Numbered from the stretch's first letter, positions 15,651 to 24,742 are shown. The stretch is DNA of 36,844 bases from Bacillota bacterium (GCA_023415235.1 JAEZLP010000018.1:1-36844); one strand, 5' to 3'. Numbers and translations are program-made. The notes: generated by a model not told the origin, from the sequence alone.

Positions 15651-16601
15651 ATGAAGAACGGGGTCTTCACAGATTTCAAAATTTTTGCAGGTAATTCCAA
15701 TCACGAGCTGGCGGAAGAGATCGCATCCATTATGGGGAAACCCTTGGGCAAGTCCACTGTCAGCAAATTCAGCGATGGTGAAATTTCTGTCAGTCTATGG
15801 GAAACGGTCAGAGGGATCGACACCTACATAGTCCAGTCGACCTGTGATCCTGTAAACGACAGCCTGATGGAGCTTCTCATCATGATTGACGCAATGAAGA
15901 GAGCATCTGCAGGCAGAATCAACGCGGTTATTCCTTATTACGGATATGCAAGGCAGGACAGAAAGGCTAAAGCGAGGGATCCTATTACGGCAAAGCTGGT
16001 AGCGGACATCATCACCAGCGCCGGCGCTGACCGAGTGGTGACAATGGACCTGCATGCTCCGCAGATTCAGGGATATTTCAATATCCCGGTGGATCATCTG
16101 CTTGGAATGCCGATTCTGGTGAAATATTTCCGTGAAATGAGATTGGATGATCTTGTTGTCGTATCTCCCGACCATGGAAGCGTGACAAGAGCAAGAAATA
16201 TGGCGCATCCGCTGGATGCCCCCATCGCAATTGTGGACAAGAGAAGACCGAAAGCCAATGTATCCGAGATTATGAACATCATCGGTGATATCGAGGGCAA
16301 GAATGTCATCCTCGTCGACGATATGATCGATACCGCAGGAACCATAACCAACGCAGCCAATGCAATGAAGGATATGGGAGCAAAAGAAGTATACGCCTGT
16401 GCGACACACCCCGTTTTGTCCGGGCCGGCCATTGAAAGAATCCAGGATTCCGCCATCAAGGAACTGGTTCTCCTCAATACCATTCCTCTTCCTGATACGA
16501 AGAAGATCGACAAGATCAAGCTCCTGTCCGTAGCACCATTATTTGCGGAAGCTATGATCAGAATCTTTACCAACGATTCCATCAGCAGGCTGTTTGATTA
16601 G
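15651..16601 (+). CDS. prs: Ribose-phosphate pyrophosphokinase (PRPP synthetase)
   Basis: A 316-residue enzyme, the usual length, that makes PRPP from ribose-5-phosphate and ATP for purine, pyrimidine, His, Trp and NAD synthesis. The flexible-loop segment YYGYARQDRKAKARDPI and the PRPP-binding motif VILVDDMIDTAGTI are visible. The ATG at 15651 is chosen because AAAGAGGTG lies 5 nt upstream; an in-frame TTG at 15609 has no ribosome binding site. It lies downstream of the GlmU-like gene as in B. subtilis. Confidence 0.95.
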   Translation: MKNGVFTDFKIFAGNSNHELAEEIASIMGKPLGKSTVSKFSDGEISVSLWETVRGIDTYIVQSTCDPVNDSLMELLIMIDAMKRASAGRINAVIPYYGYARQDRKAKARDPITAKLVADIITSAGADRVVTMDLHAPQIQGYFNIPVDHLLGMPILVKYFREMRLDDLVVVSPDHGSVTRARNMAHPLDAPIAIVDKRRPKANVSEIMNIIGDIEGKNVILVDDMIDTAGTITNAANAMKDMGAKEVYACATHPVLSGPAIERIQDSAIKELVLLNTIPLPDTKKIDKIKLLSVAPLFAEAMIRIFTNDSISRLFD

Positions 16602-16635
16602 CAGCCAAAAATCTGCAATTCGGAGATTTGTGGCT

Positions 16636-17235
16636 ATGTATATTATCGTAGGTTTGGGAAATCCGGGGAAAAAGTACGAGAACACCAAGCATAACATCGG
16701 CTTTATCACCCTGGATTTACTGGCTGAGAGAAATGATATCAAGATTAATAAAATCAAGCACAAGGCTTTGGTCGGAGAGGGTTTTATCTCCGGCCTAAAA
16801 GTTTTGCTTGTAAAACCTCAGACCTTTATGAATCTCAGCGGCAACAGCGTCAGGGAGGTTATGGAATACTATAAAGAGGATATCGAAAAGCTGATCGTCG
16901 TCTACGACGACGTGGACATCCCCATGGGTAGGCTTCGGATCCGCAAAAAGGGAAGCGCGGGCACACACAACGGAATGAAGTCAATTATCTATGATCTCCA
17001 GGACGATGGATTCCCCCGGGTGAGGATTGGAATCGGAAAAGAGAGAAAGATGCCTCTTGCGGGCTATGTTCTGGGAGGTTTTGCGAAAGACGAAAAGGAA
17101 TTGATGGAGGCCGCAGTGGAACGCGCTGCTCAGGCAATTGAATGTATCCTTGAAAAAGGAATAGATGTCGCAATGGGCGAATACAATAGAACGAAGCAGG
17201 ATTCTGCTGAAGGGGAAGCAAAGGAAGATGAGTGA
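16636..17235 (+). CDS. pth: Peptidyl-tRNA hydrolase
   Basis: A 199-residue enzyme that frees tRNA from peptidyl-tRNA dropped by stalled ribosomes. Active-site residues are N9 (GLGNPG) and H19 (KYENTKHNIGF). The DDVD segment near residue 93 and SAGTHNGMKS follow. The ATG at 16636 is taken because the conserved protein starts MYIIVGLGNPG and CGGAG lies about 10 nt upstream. The last 8 bp overlap the start of mfd, so the two are translationally coupled. A fin gene between pth and mfd, known in Bacillus, is absent. Confidence 0.95.
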   Translation: MYIIVGLGNPGKKYENTKHNIGFITLDLLAERNDIKINKIKHKALVGEGFISGLKVLLVKPQTFMNLSGNSVREVMEYYKEDIEKLIVVYDDVDIPMGRLRIRKKGSAGTHNGMKSIIYDLQDDGFPRVRIGIGKERKMPLAGYVLGGFAKDEKELMEAAVERAAQAIECILEKGIDVAMGEYNRTKQDSAEGEAKEDE

Positions 17236-20200
17236 CAGAGTCAGAGGCGGCAAGTTTGATGAAATAAGGACTCTGGCGAAGAGCGCCAAAGGTTTGATCA
17301 ATATCTCCGGTATTTCGGAAGGACGGGCTATGCCTGTTGCATCGCTGATCATTCGGGAACGGGGAGGTCAAAGTCTGATTATCACCTCTTCTCATGCGAA
17401 AGCGAAAAGATTGGCGGAAGACCTGTCTTTTTTTGTTGATTGTAAAATTTATGTGATTCCCGATGAAGAGCAGCTGTTTTTGAAATATGAAGCCAAAAGC
17501 CACGGGAGCCTGGAAGAAAGGCTGAAGGCGCTGAAGGCGCTCTTGTCAGGGGAAAGCTGCGTTGTCATCGCGCCCATTCTCGGTGCGGTTAAGAAGTTGG
17601 CTCCCCACAGGATTTTTGAGCAAAGTACGGTGCGTTTCGCCCTGGGAGACGAGGCGGATCATGAGCAGATCAAGAAAAATCTTACCTTTATGGGCTACGA
17701 ACGGGCGGCCTATATTGAATCCAAGGGCCAGTACAGCGTCCGGGGAGGCATTGTCGACGTCTTTCCGGCGGATTCGGAATACCCTTACCGGATCGAGTTC
17801 TTTGACAGGACGGTGGATTCCATCCGCACCTTTGATCCACTGACCCAGCGGTCCGTGGAAAATCTGAAATCCGTTGAGATATATCCGGCGGAACAGATGG
17901 TCCAGGAAGAAAACCTCTTCCAGCACGCTGCGGATAAGCTTGCCAAAGCTTATGACGCCTACGCCAGAAGGCTGGCGGACCCGCAGAGGGAGCAGTTGCT
18001 TCAACGGAAAAACCAGCTGCTGGAATTCATTGAGCAGACCGCCAATGTCCAGCTGCTTGAAAACTATATCCACTACTTTTATGAGGATACGGAGTATCTT
18101 TGGGACTATATGAAGGACGGCAGCACCGTGATGATCGAAGATCCGGACAGGGTCAGGGAGGTCATGGAATTTCGGGAAAAGGAAGACCGTGAGGATTTTA
18201 AAACCTTGCTGGAGCGCGGAGAGGCAGTGCCGGGAGACTTCAAAGCTTTCCCGGGAAAGGCGGATTTGGAAAGCCTGTACAAGCAGTCCCCTCTTTATCT
18301 CTTTACCCCGTTTCAAAAACAGCTGAAGGGTGTTGACCGCCTTGACGCTTCCATTCAAATAACCTCCAAGCAGGCGCCTGTTTTCAACGGAAGAATGGAT
18401 TTTCTGGAGACTGAATTAAAGGGCTACCTGAAGCAGAACTACGATATCAGCATCGTTTGCGCAACGGACGAAAGAATCGAGAATATTAAAAACTTTATCG
18501 AGCGCTTTGACACTTCCCATCAGATCAGACTTGCAAAGGGCAGTCTCACCTCCGGCATGGAATATCCGGAAGAAAAGATTGTCTATCTTTGGGACGGAGA
18601 TATTTTTACCACCCAGAAGCACAGAAAATCCAAAACGTCGGAAAAACGCGGAAAACCGATTAAAACCTTTACCGACATCCGAAAGGGGGATTACGTGGTC
18701 CATGAAAACCACGGAATCGGAAAATTCATCGGAGTCGAGCAGCTCACCATACAGAAAGTAAAGAAGGATTATCTGAAAATAAAATATGCCGGCGAGGATA
18801 TGCTTTATGTTCCTGTGGAACAGATGGATATGATCCAGAAGTATATCGGAGCGGACGGCGCGGCGCCCAGGATCAACAAGCTGTCCGGCGGTGAGTGGAA
18901 GAAGACAAAAGCCAAGGCCAAGGCGGCTATTGCCAACATGGCAAAGGAGCTTTTGGAAATCTCGGCGGAACGTGCCTCCAGAGGGGGCTATGCTTTTGCT
19001 TCCGACAGCATCTGGCAGAGGGAATTCGAGGATATGTTCCCCTATGAGGAAACCGCGGATCAGCTTCGGTGTATCAAGGAAATCAAGGCGGACATGGAAA
19101 AACCCATTTCCATGGAGCGGCTCCTCTGCGGTGATGTGGGATATGGAAAGACTGAGGTTGCGGCCCGGGCGATCTTTAAATGTATCGCTGACGGAAAACA
19201 GGCCGCAGTGCTGGTTCCCACAACCATTCTGGCAAATCAGCATTATTATACCTTTAAGGACCGGTTTGAGAAATTTCCTTTCAAGGTGGAAATGCTGAGC
19301 CGGTTCCGCAGTGAAAAACAGCAGGAAGCGATCATAGAAGCGGTGAAGCAAGGCAGCGTGGACGTGCTCATCGGAACCCACAGGCTTCTTTCCAAGGATA
19401 TCGGCTTCAAGGACCTGGGACTGCTGGTCATTGATGAAGAACAGCGCTTCGGTGTTCAGCATAAGGAAGCAATAAAAAAACTGAAAAAAAACGTGGATGT
19501 GCTGACCCTTTCCGCGACTCCGATTCCCAGAACCCTGCATATGTCTTTGGTGGGAATCAAGGATATGAGCCTGATCGAGGAGCCGCCGGAGGAACGGTAT
19601 CCGGTGCAGACCTATGTGCTGGAACAGGATGACGAGCTGATTCGGGACGCGATTCAAAGAGAATTGGACAGGGACGGACAGGTTTATGTGGTATTTAACA
19701 GAGTACGGGGGATCTACAAGATCGCTTCCCAGATTGCAAGCCTGGTTCCTGACGCGGTAGTGGCCGTCGGCCACGGGCAGATGAACGAGAAGCAGCTGGA
19801 GGACGTCATGATCGATTTCGTCAATCATGAATCCAATGTTCTCGTTGCCACTACCATCATCGAATCCGGCATTGATATTCCCAATGTGAATACCATCATC
19901 ATTCTGGACGCCGACCGGTTCGGACTTTCCCAGCTTTACCAGCTTAGGGGAAGAGTAGGAAGGTCGACCCGGATGGCCTATGCCTACCTGATGTATCAAA
20001 AGGATAAGGTCCTCACAGAGGTGGCGGAAAAACGGCTGCGGGCCATCAAGGAATTCACGGAATTCGGCGCAGGTTTCCATATCGCCATGCGGGACCTTGA
20101 AATCCGGGGAGCCGGAAATCTCCTTGGGACGGAGCAGCATGGACACATGATGAATATCGGATACGAGCTGTATTGCAAGCTGGTGGACGATGCGGTACGA

Positions 20201-20668
20201 GCCCTGGGAGGTGAGATCGTCAATCCCGACAGGGAGGAGACCTCCATAGAAATCGATATACCGGCCTATATTCCGGAGACTTATATTTCAGACGAACTGC
20301 TGAAGCTTCATATGTATAAGAAAATTGCCGCAATCCGTGATGACGAGGATGAAGCCGAGGTTCTGGACGAACTGATTGATCGGTTTGGCGAACCTCCTGC
20401 TGCGGTTGAGAATCTGGTCAAGGTTTCCCACATCCGGGCCATGGCGGAAAAGGCGGGAATCATCAGGATCCACGAGGAACCAAAGAAGATTGTTTTTGAT
20501 TTTCTGGAAAAGAATCAACTGACGCCGGAGCTGGTAGCCTCGCTTTCTGCAGAGTTTGGAATGGGAATTCTGATCCATGGCGGGGTGAAGCCCTTTATTA
20601 AGATAAGTCACAATGGAAAAAATAAACTTCATCTGGCGACCATATTTCTTAAGAAATTTGTGTTATAA
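17228..20668 (+). CDS. mfd: Transcription-repair coupling factor
   Basis: A 1146-residue DNA translocase that removes RNA polymerase stalled at DNA lesions and recruits UvrA. An N-terminal UvrB-like region is followed by the CarD-like RNA polymerase interaction domain (DYVVHENHGIGKF, about residue 488), then the RecG-like helicase. This has the Walker A motif GDVGYGKT near residue 637, DEEQ near 735, and SATPIPRT. A C-terminal UvrA-binding domain completes the protein. The ATG at 17228 (ATGAGTGA overlap with the pth stop) has AAAGGAAG just upstream. The length is normal and no key motif is missing. Confidence 0.95.
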   Translation: MSDRVRGGKFDEIRTLAKSAKGLINISGISEGRAMPVASLIIRERGGQSLIITSSHAKAKRLAEDLSFFVDCKIYVIPDEEQLFLKYEAKSHGSLEERLKALKALLSGESCVVIAPILGAVKKLAPHRIFEQSTVRFALGDEADHEQIKKNLTFMGYERAAYIESKGQYSVRGGIVDVFPADSEYPYRIEFFDRTVDSIRTFDPLTQRSVENLKSVEIYPAEQMVQEENLFQHAADKLAKAYDAYARRLADPQREQLLQRKNQLLEFIEQTANVQLLENYIHYFYEDTEYLWDYMKDGSTVMIEDPDRVREVMEFREKEDREDFKTLLERGEAVPGDFKAFPGKADLESLYKQSPLYLFTPFQKQLKGVDRLDASIQITSKQAPVFNGRMDFLETELKGYLKQNYDISIVCATDERIENIKNFIERFDTSHQIRLAKGSLTSGMEYPEEKIVYLWDGDIFTTQKHRKSKTSEKRGKPIKTFTDIRKGDYVVHENHGIGKFIGVEQLTIQKVKKDYLKIKYAGEDMLYVPVEQMDMIQKYIGADGAAPRINKLSGGEWKKTKAKAKAAIANMAKELLEISAERASRGGYAFASDSIWQREFEDMFPYEETADQLRCIKEIKADMEKPISMERLLCGDVGYGKTEVAARAIFKCIADGKQAAVLVPTTILANQHYYTFKDRFEKFPFKVEMLSRFRSEKQQEAIIEAVKQGSVDVLIGTHRLLSKDIGFKDLGLLVIDEEQRFGVQHKEAIKKLKKNVDVLTLSATPIPRTLHMSLVGIKDMSLIEEPPEERYPVQTYVLEQDDELIRDAIQRELDRDGQVYVVFNRVRGIYKIASQIASLVPDAVVAVGHGQMNEKQLEDVMIDFVNHESNVLVATTIIESGIDIPNVNTIIILDADRFGLSQLYQLRGRVGRSTRMAYAYLMYQKDKVLTEVAEKRLRAIKEFTEFGAGFHIAMRDLEIRGAGNLLGTEQHGHMMNIGYELYCKLVDDAVRALGGEIVNPDREETSIEIDIPAYIPETYISDELLKLHMYKKIAAIRDDEDEAEVLDELIDRFGEPPAAVENLVKVSHIRAMAEKAGIIRIHEEPKKIVFDFLEKNQLTPELVASLSAEFGMGILIHGGVKPFIKISHNGKNKLHLATIFLKKFVL

Positions 20669-20669
20669 T
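20661..20669 (+). promoter_or_regulatory. Extended -10 promoter of the PrsA-like gene
   Basis: TGTTATAAT overlaps the mfd stop codon, 46 bp before the next ATG. The -35 is weak. It suggests the foldase gene can be expressed apart from mfd. Confidence 0.5.
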
Positions 20670-20714
20670 AATCGATATGAATAAAGGAATTCTATCAAAA
20701 GAGGAGAGTAACGA

Positions 20715-21647
20715 ATGAGGAAATATTTAACGGTGCTTCTGCTGATCGTTTTGATCATAAGTCTGGCGGCTTGCGGCGGCAAGGAAAAAGAGGGAGCAGA
20801 TCTTGTCAAGGTCGGCGAGACCACCATCAATGAAAGTCAGCTGGAACAGTATCTGCAGTTTACAGCATTTGTACAGGGAATCGATTTAACTCAGTTTCCG
20901 GAGGAGAGCATGGAGGCAATCCGGGCTCAGATGCTGGATGACATGGTTTCCCTGGAGGTGATCAAACAGCATTTCGCAGGGAAGGAGAAGGAAGTCCTTC
21001 CTGATACCATTGAGGATGATTTGAAGAGCTTTATGGATGAAGCTAAAAATACTGAGATCGTCAATTCCTTCTTGAAGGAGAACAATATCGAGGATGAAAC
21101 GCTGAATGCATTCTTTTATAACCAAAATTACAGGCAGGCATATTTTACTGAAGTAAAAGAGGGAATGGCCAACCTGGAGCAGGACGCCAAAGGATATTAT
21201 GATGCAAACCTGGACAGCTTCAAGGTGGACGAGGTAACAGCAAGCCATATCCTGGTCGAGAAGGAAGCCACGGCAAAGGAAATCCTGGAAAAGCTGAATG
21301 CAGGAGAAAAGTTTGAGGATCTTGCAAAGGAATATGGAACCGACGGAACAAAGGACACCGGGGGCAGCCTGGGAACCTTTGGGCGGGGCCAGATGGTCAA
21401 GGAATTCGAGGATGCAGCCTTTGCCCTCCAGCCTGGTGAACTCAGCGATGTGGTAAAGACAGAGTTTGGATATCACATTATCAAGGTGACTGACAAGAAT
21501 CAAGGTACAAGAACATATGAAGAAGTGAAAGATTCCATAATTTCAAATCTTGTCAGCCAGGAAGCGCAAAAACAAATTTACGATTTGAGAAAATCTGTAA
21601 AGATTGAGTACCTGACCGATGAATACAAGGGGAATCTGGAGGGGTAA
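20715..21647 (+). CDS. prsA: PrsA-like peptidyl-prolyl isomerase lipoprotein
   Basis: A 310-residue extracytoplasmic foldase. The N-terminus is a lipoprotein signal with lipobox LAAC (C20). A SurA/PrsA-type N-terminal helical region follows, then a parvulin isomerase domain from about 175 to 258 (TASHILVEKE, GGSLGTFGRGQM, FGYHIIKV). It would sit on the outer face of the membrane and help exported proteins fold. A parvulin gene after mfd is a common clostridial arrangement. GAGGAG lies 7 nt before the ATG. Confidence 0.92.
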   Translation: MRKYLTVLLLIVLIISLAACGGKEKEGADLVKVGETTINESQLEQYLQFTAFVQGIDLTQFPEESMEAIRAQMLDDMVSLEVIKQHFAGKEKEVLPDTIEDDLKSFMDEAKNTEIVNSFLKENNIEDETLNAFFYNQNYRQAYFTEVKEGMANLEQDAKGYYDANLDSFKVDEVTASHILVEKEATAKEILEKLNAGEKFEDLAKEYGTDGTKDTGGSLGTFGRGQMVKEFEDAAFALQPGELSDVVKTEFGYHIIKVTDKNQGTRTYEEVKDSIISNLVSQEAQKQIYDLRKSVKIEYLTDEYKGNLEG

Positions 21648-21690
21648 CATAAACTTCGGAAGGATCGACTTCTATCGGCATGCTTTATAT

Positions 21691-21735
21691 AACAAGGGTT
21701 GAGAGACGATGATAGGTTCTCAGCCCTTGTTCTTT
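21691..21735. terminator. Terminator between prsA and the histidine kinase gene
   Basis: A 14-bp stem (21691-21704 with 21718-21731, one G-T pair) with a 13-nt loop, followed by CTTTT on the plus strand. It lies between convergent genes and may act on both. Confidence 0.78.
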
Positions 21736-23975
21736 TAAAAATAGATATCGGACAATTGAATCTCCGTTTCGTTGGTAAGACGGGAGTCAGACTCAAGCTC
21801 TTCAGAAGTCTTTTTTTCGGTAAAATCGGTTTGCTTCGGCCTTACATCGGGAAGAATCACAGTAAAATTGCTTCCCTTACCCACTTCGCTCTCCAGAGTA
21901 ATGGATCCGTTCATTAATTCCACCAGCAGCTTGACCAGATATAGCCCGATGCCCGTTCCTTCGGAAGGCTTGGAAGGATTTCTCCTTACCTGGCCGAACC
22001 GTTCAAAGATCAGATTCTGCTTGTCTCTAGGGATGCCGATCCCCTCATCGCTGACGCTGATACACACCTTGCTCTTGCCCTGCATTTTGCGCGTATATAC
22101 CCGGACCTTGATTGCCTTTCCTTTCGGTGTGAATTTCAGCGCATTGGACAATAGGTTCATAAGGATCCACTCGACCTTTTCTTCATCGATGTAAATGATT
22201 TTTTTTGTAATCCCAGGAAGGAAGATGACCTCTACCTCCTTTTGCGTCGCATAAGATTGGATTGATCTGACTACCATATCCGTCAGATCCACGATATCAA
22301 AAAAATCGTTATTGATTACTATTTTACCCGAGTTGATCCGTATGATTTCGAGCAGGTTGTTGACAAGACGCAGCTGCCGGTTAGTGTTCTGCTTGATCGT
22401 CCTAAGGTATTTGACCAGTTTGCCCGGCAGGTCGTCATGAAGGATTTGAATGGTCTGCAAGGCGGAATTGATCACTGCCAGAGGGGTTTTCATCTCGTGG
22501 GTGATCAGATACAGGAATTCATCCTTGAATGCCATTGCTTCGCTTAGAATCTCGTTTTTCTCCTTGACGGCGTTCATCAGCTTTTCCTGTGTGCGCCACT
22601 GTTCTGTGATATCTTTAAAAGTAAGAATGGAATACAGGAATTCTCCCTGTTCATTGTAGATGGGAATGCCGGCAAAACTGCACAGACATGGATCCCTCAC
22701 GATTTTTTTAAAATGAATCCATAACTCAAGATTGCTGAATTTTCCCTTAAAAAGGCCGACTCTCGCTATGGGCTTTTCTTTCAGCGTCAGAATATTGCCG
22801 TCCAAGTCCGTCAGCTCATATTCATCGCTTAGTTCCTGTATATGATTCAGACTGGAGGCTTCTGCTAAATTCAGCATTTGCATGGCTGCTTTGTTCATCC
22901 TGATAACATAACCATGGGGATCTGCGATTATCATCCCTTCGACCATATTGTCAAGCAGCGCGTCCAGTTCTTCCTTCTGACTCTTGATTCTGTTTTCGTA
23001 TTCGATTGTTGTGGTCACATCTCTGAAATTCAGGATACCGTATTTCAGTGAGCCGTCCCTGTTCCTGATCGCGCTTCCGTTGCATTCAATGTAAATCTGG
23101 CGGCCATTTTTTCTAATCATAAACCGATGGTGGTGTACTGTCTCGCCTCTGAGCACCTTTCTGCTGGGCAAATCCTCCCATGGGATTTCAATCCCATGAA
23201 CATCATAGTATGGTTCCACCTTAAAATTGATTCCGTATAGATCCCGGAAAGCCTTAACCGCTTTGTTCATGTGAATGATATCATAGTCCTGATCGATGCA
23301 GATCAGTCCGTCGGACATATTATCAAGGAGCAATTCATACCACTCCTTTTGTTCCTTCATAAGCTCCTCGCTCAGGACCTTCTCTTCCACATCGAAAAGG
23401 AAGGAGATAAGATATTCGGTCTTGCCGTTTTCCTTAACGGGTAACAAGGAGTTTTCCCAGAACCGGATGCCCTCTCTCGGAAGCAGGCTCCAGTGAGGGA
23501 CCATATTCCGGAGATTTCTCCCGTAAGCAGTCTCTCTTGACTGGAAAAGCTTCGGAAGATAGCCAAGATATTTTTCATTGGCAAGAATCAGCGTCTGTTC
23601 CGGAGTATAGAGCCCGACACCGATTTTATTTTCTTCAAAAATCTGCATAATAAAATAATTTTTTTTCTCAAAGCTTGAATTCGGGATTTCCTCTATTGCA
23701 AAGACTGTCCTGGTCGGTTCGTTCAGAATGGGATAGGCGGAAATATGCTTATATTGAAGGGTTTTTGTGAAAAGAAACGTTTCGGCAGGCTGCTCAAACC
23801 GATGGAATGGCATTTCCGCGCGCATCAGTCCAGGAAACACATGATCCGCCGTGTTTCCGACCAGCTCCTCTTTGCTGAATTCGGTAAAACTGCAAAAAGC
23901 TTCGCTGACCTCTTCCATGATACCGGCTTGATTCAATACAAAATACGGTCTGCCCTGATCCTTGTTATTGCTCAT
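21735..23975 (-). CDS. Orphan multi-PAS sensor histidine kinase
   Basis: A 746-residue soluble kinase with no membrane segment. About four PAS-like sensor regions are visible (residues about 10-95, 112-200, 212-325, 337-460). They are followed by the HisKA domain with the phosphorylated H493 in THEMKTPL and a HATPase domain (about 595-712) with the N-box N607/N611, DEGIGIP and GTGIGLYLVK. No response regulator lies nearby, so it is an orphan. Clostridia often use orphan PAS kinases to phosphorylate Spo0A directly, and the sporulation genes around it make that possible, though the H-box is of the general PhoR-like type. AGGAG precedes the ATG. It diverges from the Nif11-type peptide gene. Confidence 0.9.
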   Translation of the reverse strand: MSNNKDQGRPYFVLNQAGIMEEVSEAFCSFTEFSKEELVGNTADHVFPGLMRAEMPFHRFEQPAETFLFTKTLQYKHISAYPILNEPTRTVFAIEEIPNSSFEKKNYFIMQIFEENKIGVGLYTPEQTLILANEKYLGYLPKLFQSRETAYGRNLRNMVPHWSLLPREGIRFWENSLLPVKENGKTEYLISFLFDVEEKVLSEELMKEQKEWYELLLDNMSDGLICIDQDYDIIHMNKAVKAFRDLYGINFKVEPYYDVHGIEIPWEDLPSRKVLRGETVHHHRFMIRKNGRQIYIECNGSAIRNRDGSLKYGILNFRDVTTTIEYENRIKSQKEELDALLDNMVEGMIIADPHGYVIRMNKAAMQMLNLAEASSLNHIQELSDEYELTDLDGNILTLKEKPIARVGLFKGKFSNLELWIHFKKIVRDPCLCSFAGIPIYNEQGEFLYSILTFKDITEQWRTQEKLMNAVKEKNEILSEAMAFKDEFLYLITHEMKTPLAVINSALQTIQILHDDLPGKLVKYLRTIKQNTNRQLRLVNNLLEIIRINSGKIVINNDFFDIVDLTDMVVRSIQSYATQKEVEVIFLPGITKKIIYIDEEKVEWILMNLLSNALKFTPKGKAIKVRVYTRKMQGKSKVCISVSDEGIGIPRDKQNLIFERFGQVRRNPSKPSEGTGIGLYLVKLLVELMNGSITLESEVGKGSNFTVILPDVRPKQTDFTEKKTSEELESDSRLTNETEIQLSDIYF

Positions 23976-24122
23976 AGTCTGCTCCTGATGAGTAATTAAC
24001 TTGCTTATTCCGGGATATCACAAATCGCGTATTTCGCTAATTACATAAAGGGAATTTGATTATTGCGGTGGCCTGTTTGAAAAACTAAATGGAAGGCTAT
24101 GGAAAATAGCCTTTGTAATTAC

Positions 24123-24188
24123 AATATAACCCTTTTCCTTAAAATGTCAAACGGTAATGTTATTAACATTTTGACATAAATATTACCG
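24123..24188 (-). promoter_or_regulatory. Histidine kinase promoter with overlapping dyads
   Basis: On the minus strand TTGACA (24145-24150) and TATATT (24123-24128) are spaced by 16 bp. The -35 is one arm of a perfect inverted repeat ATGTCAAA/TTTGACAT (24144-24151, 24170-24177). A second inverted pair, CGGTAAT/ATTACCG (24152-24158, 24182-24188), interlaces with it. The transcript leader also holds an 8-bp hairpin at 24092-24112. The dyads lie between the two divergent promoters and are candidates for a shared operator. Confidence 0.55.
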
Positions 24189-24213
24189 GAGAAAGTACGT
24201 AACACATTGAATC

Positions 24214-24243
24214 TTGTATCGTATATGAAAATAATGTTACAAT
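24214..24243 (+). promoter_or_regulatory. Promoter of the Nif11-type peptide gene
   Basis: TTGTAT (24214-24219) and TACAAT (24238-24243) are spaced by 18 bp, with a TG one base before the -10. Transcription would start near 24250, about 20-50 nt before the candidate start codons. Confidence 0.55.
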
Positions 24244-24270
24244 CAAATAAATATTGATAGCGGTCGTAAT

Positions 24271-24672
24271 ATGAAAGGAGAAACGATTATACCAAAGATG
24301 GAGGAACTCTATGAAAAAGTGGTCGGAGACAGCGCGCTGCAGGAAAAACTCGTACAAATCATGAAGGATGCAGAGACAGCCGGAAAAGAAGAGTCGGAAG
24401 CGAAGCTGATCGCATTCGCAAAGGAAGCGGGTTTTGATGTGACGATGAAGGAAATGCAAGAGTTCTTTAAGGGACTGGTGGAAACAAATGAAGGAACACT
24501 GTCTGATGCTGAGTTGGATCAGGTAGCCGGAGGGAAAAGCAAAGAGGGAGGTATGATGATATTTGTGTCGTTTATGAGTGTTGGCCTTATATGTATAGGG
24601 GCTTCGGTGGGCGCAAATAAGATCGCGAATGATAAAGGTGATACAGATGCGTGCTTAAAAGTATTTGAATAA
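24271..24672 (+). CDS. Nif11-type leader RiPP precursor peptide (orphan)
   Basis: A 133-residue peptide, or 117-128 residues with later starts. Residues about 10-70 match the Nif11-like leader family: a helical MEELYEKV start, QEKLVQ, then LIAFAKEAGFDVT. The leader ends with LSDAELDQVAGG, a classic double-glycine cleavage site at G87-G88, so the predicted core is residues 89-133 (45 aa). The core has a strongly hydrophobic glycine-rich stretch (about 95-115) and two cysteines (C108, C128). A second GG lies at 93-94. No radical SAM enzyme, LanM/YcaO enzyme or C39 peptidase-transporter is in the window. The start is ambiguous: ATG 24271 has no ribosome binding site upstream, while AAAGGAG (24274-24280) is ideally placed for an ATT at 24286; ATG 24298 is the next ATG. 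Function (bacteriocin, signal or other) is unknown. Confidence 0.82.
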   Translation: MKGETIIPKMEELYEKVVGDSALQEKLVQIMKDAETAGKEESEAKLIAFAKEAGFDVTMKEMQEFFKGLVETNEGTLSDAELDQVAGGKSKEGGMMIFVSFMSVGLICIGASVGANKIANDKGDTDACLKVFE

Positions 24673-24709
24673 CCAACTTGGAAGACAATAGGAACATTCC
24701 ATATAAAAA

Positions 24710-24742
24710 AGAGGCAAGCTTTATATTTGAAGACTTGCCTCT
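24710..24742 (-). terminator. Terminator between the peptide gene and spoVT
   Basis: A perfect 9-bp stem (AGAGGCAAG/CTTGCCTCT) with a 15-nt loop. On the minus strand six T residues follow almost directly, so it mainly ends spoVT transcripts. It may also stop transcripts of the peptide gene. Confidence 0.75.

Noticed and set aside
18416..20146. Long open frame on the minus strand opposite mfd (576 codons)
   Set aside because: Entirely antisense to the conserved helicase part of Mfd, low-complexity His/Leu-rich composition, no family resemblance.
24171..24199. Plus-strand promoter starting from TTGACA at 24171
   Set aside because: No acceptable -10 at 16-18 bp; this hexamer is better explained as the second arm of the dyad.
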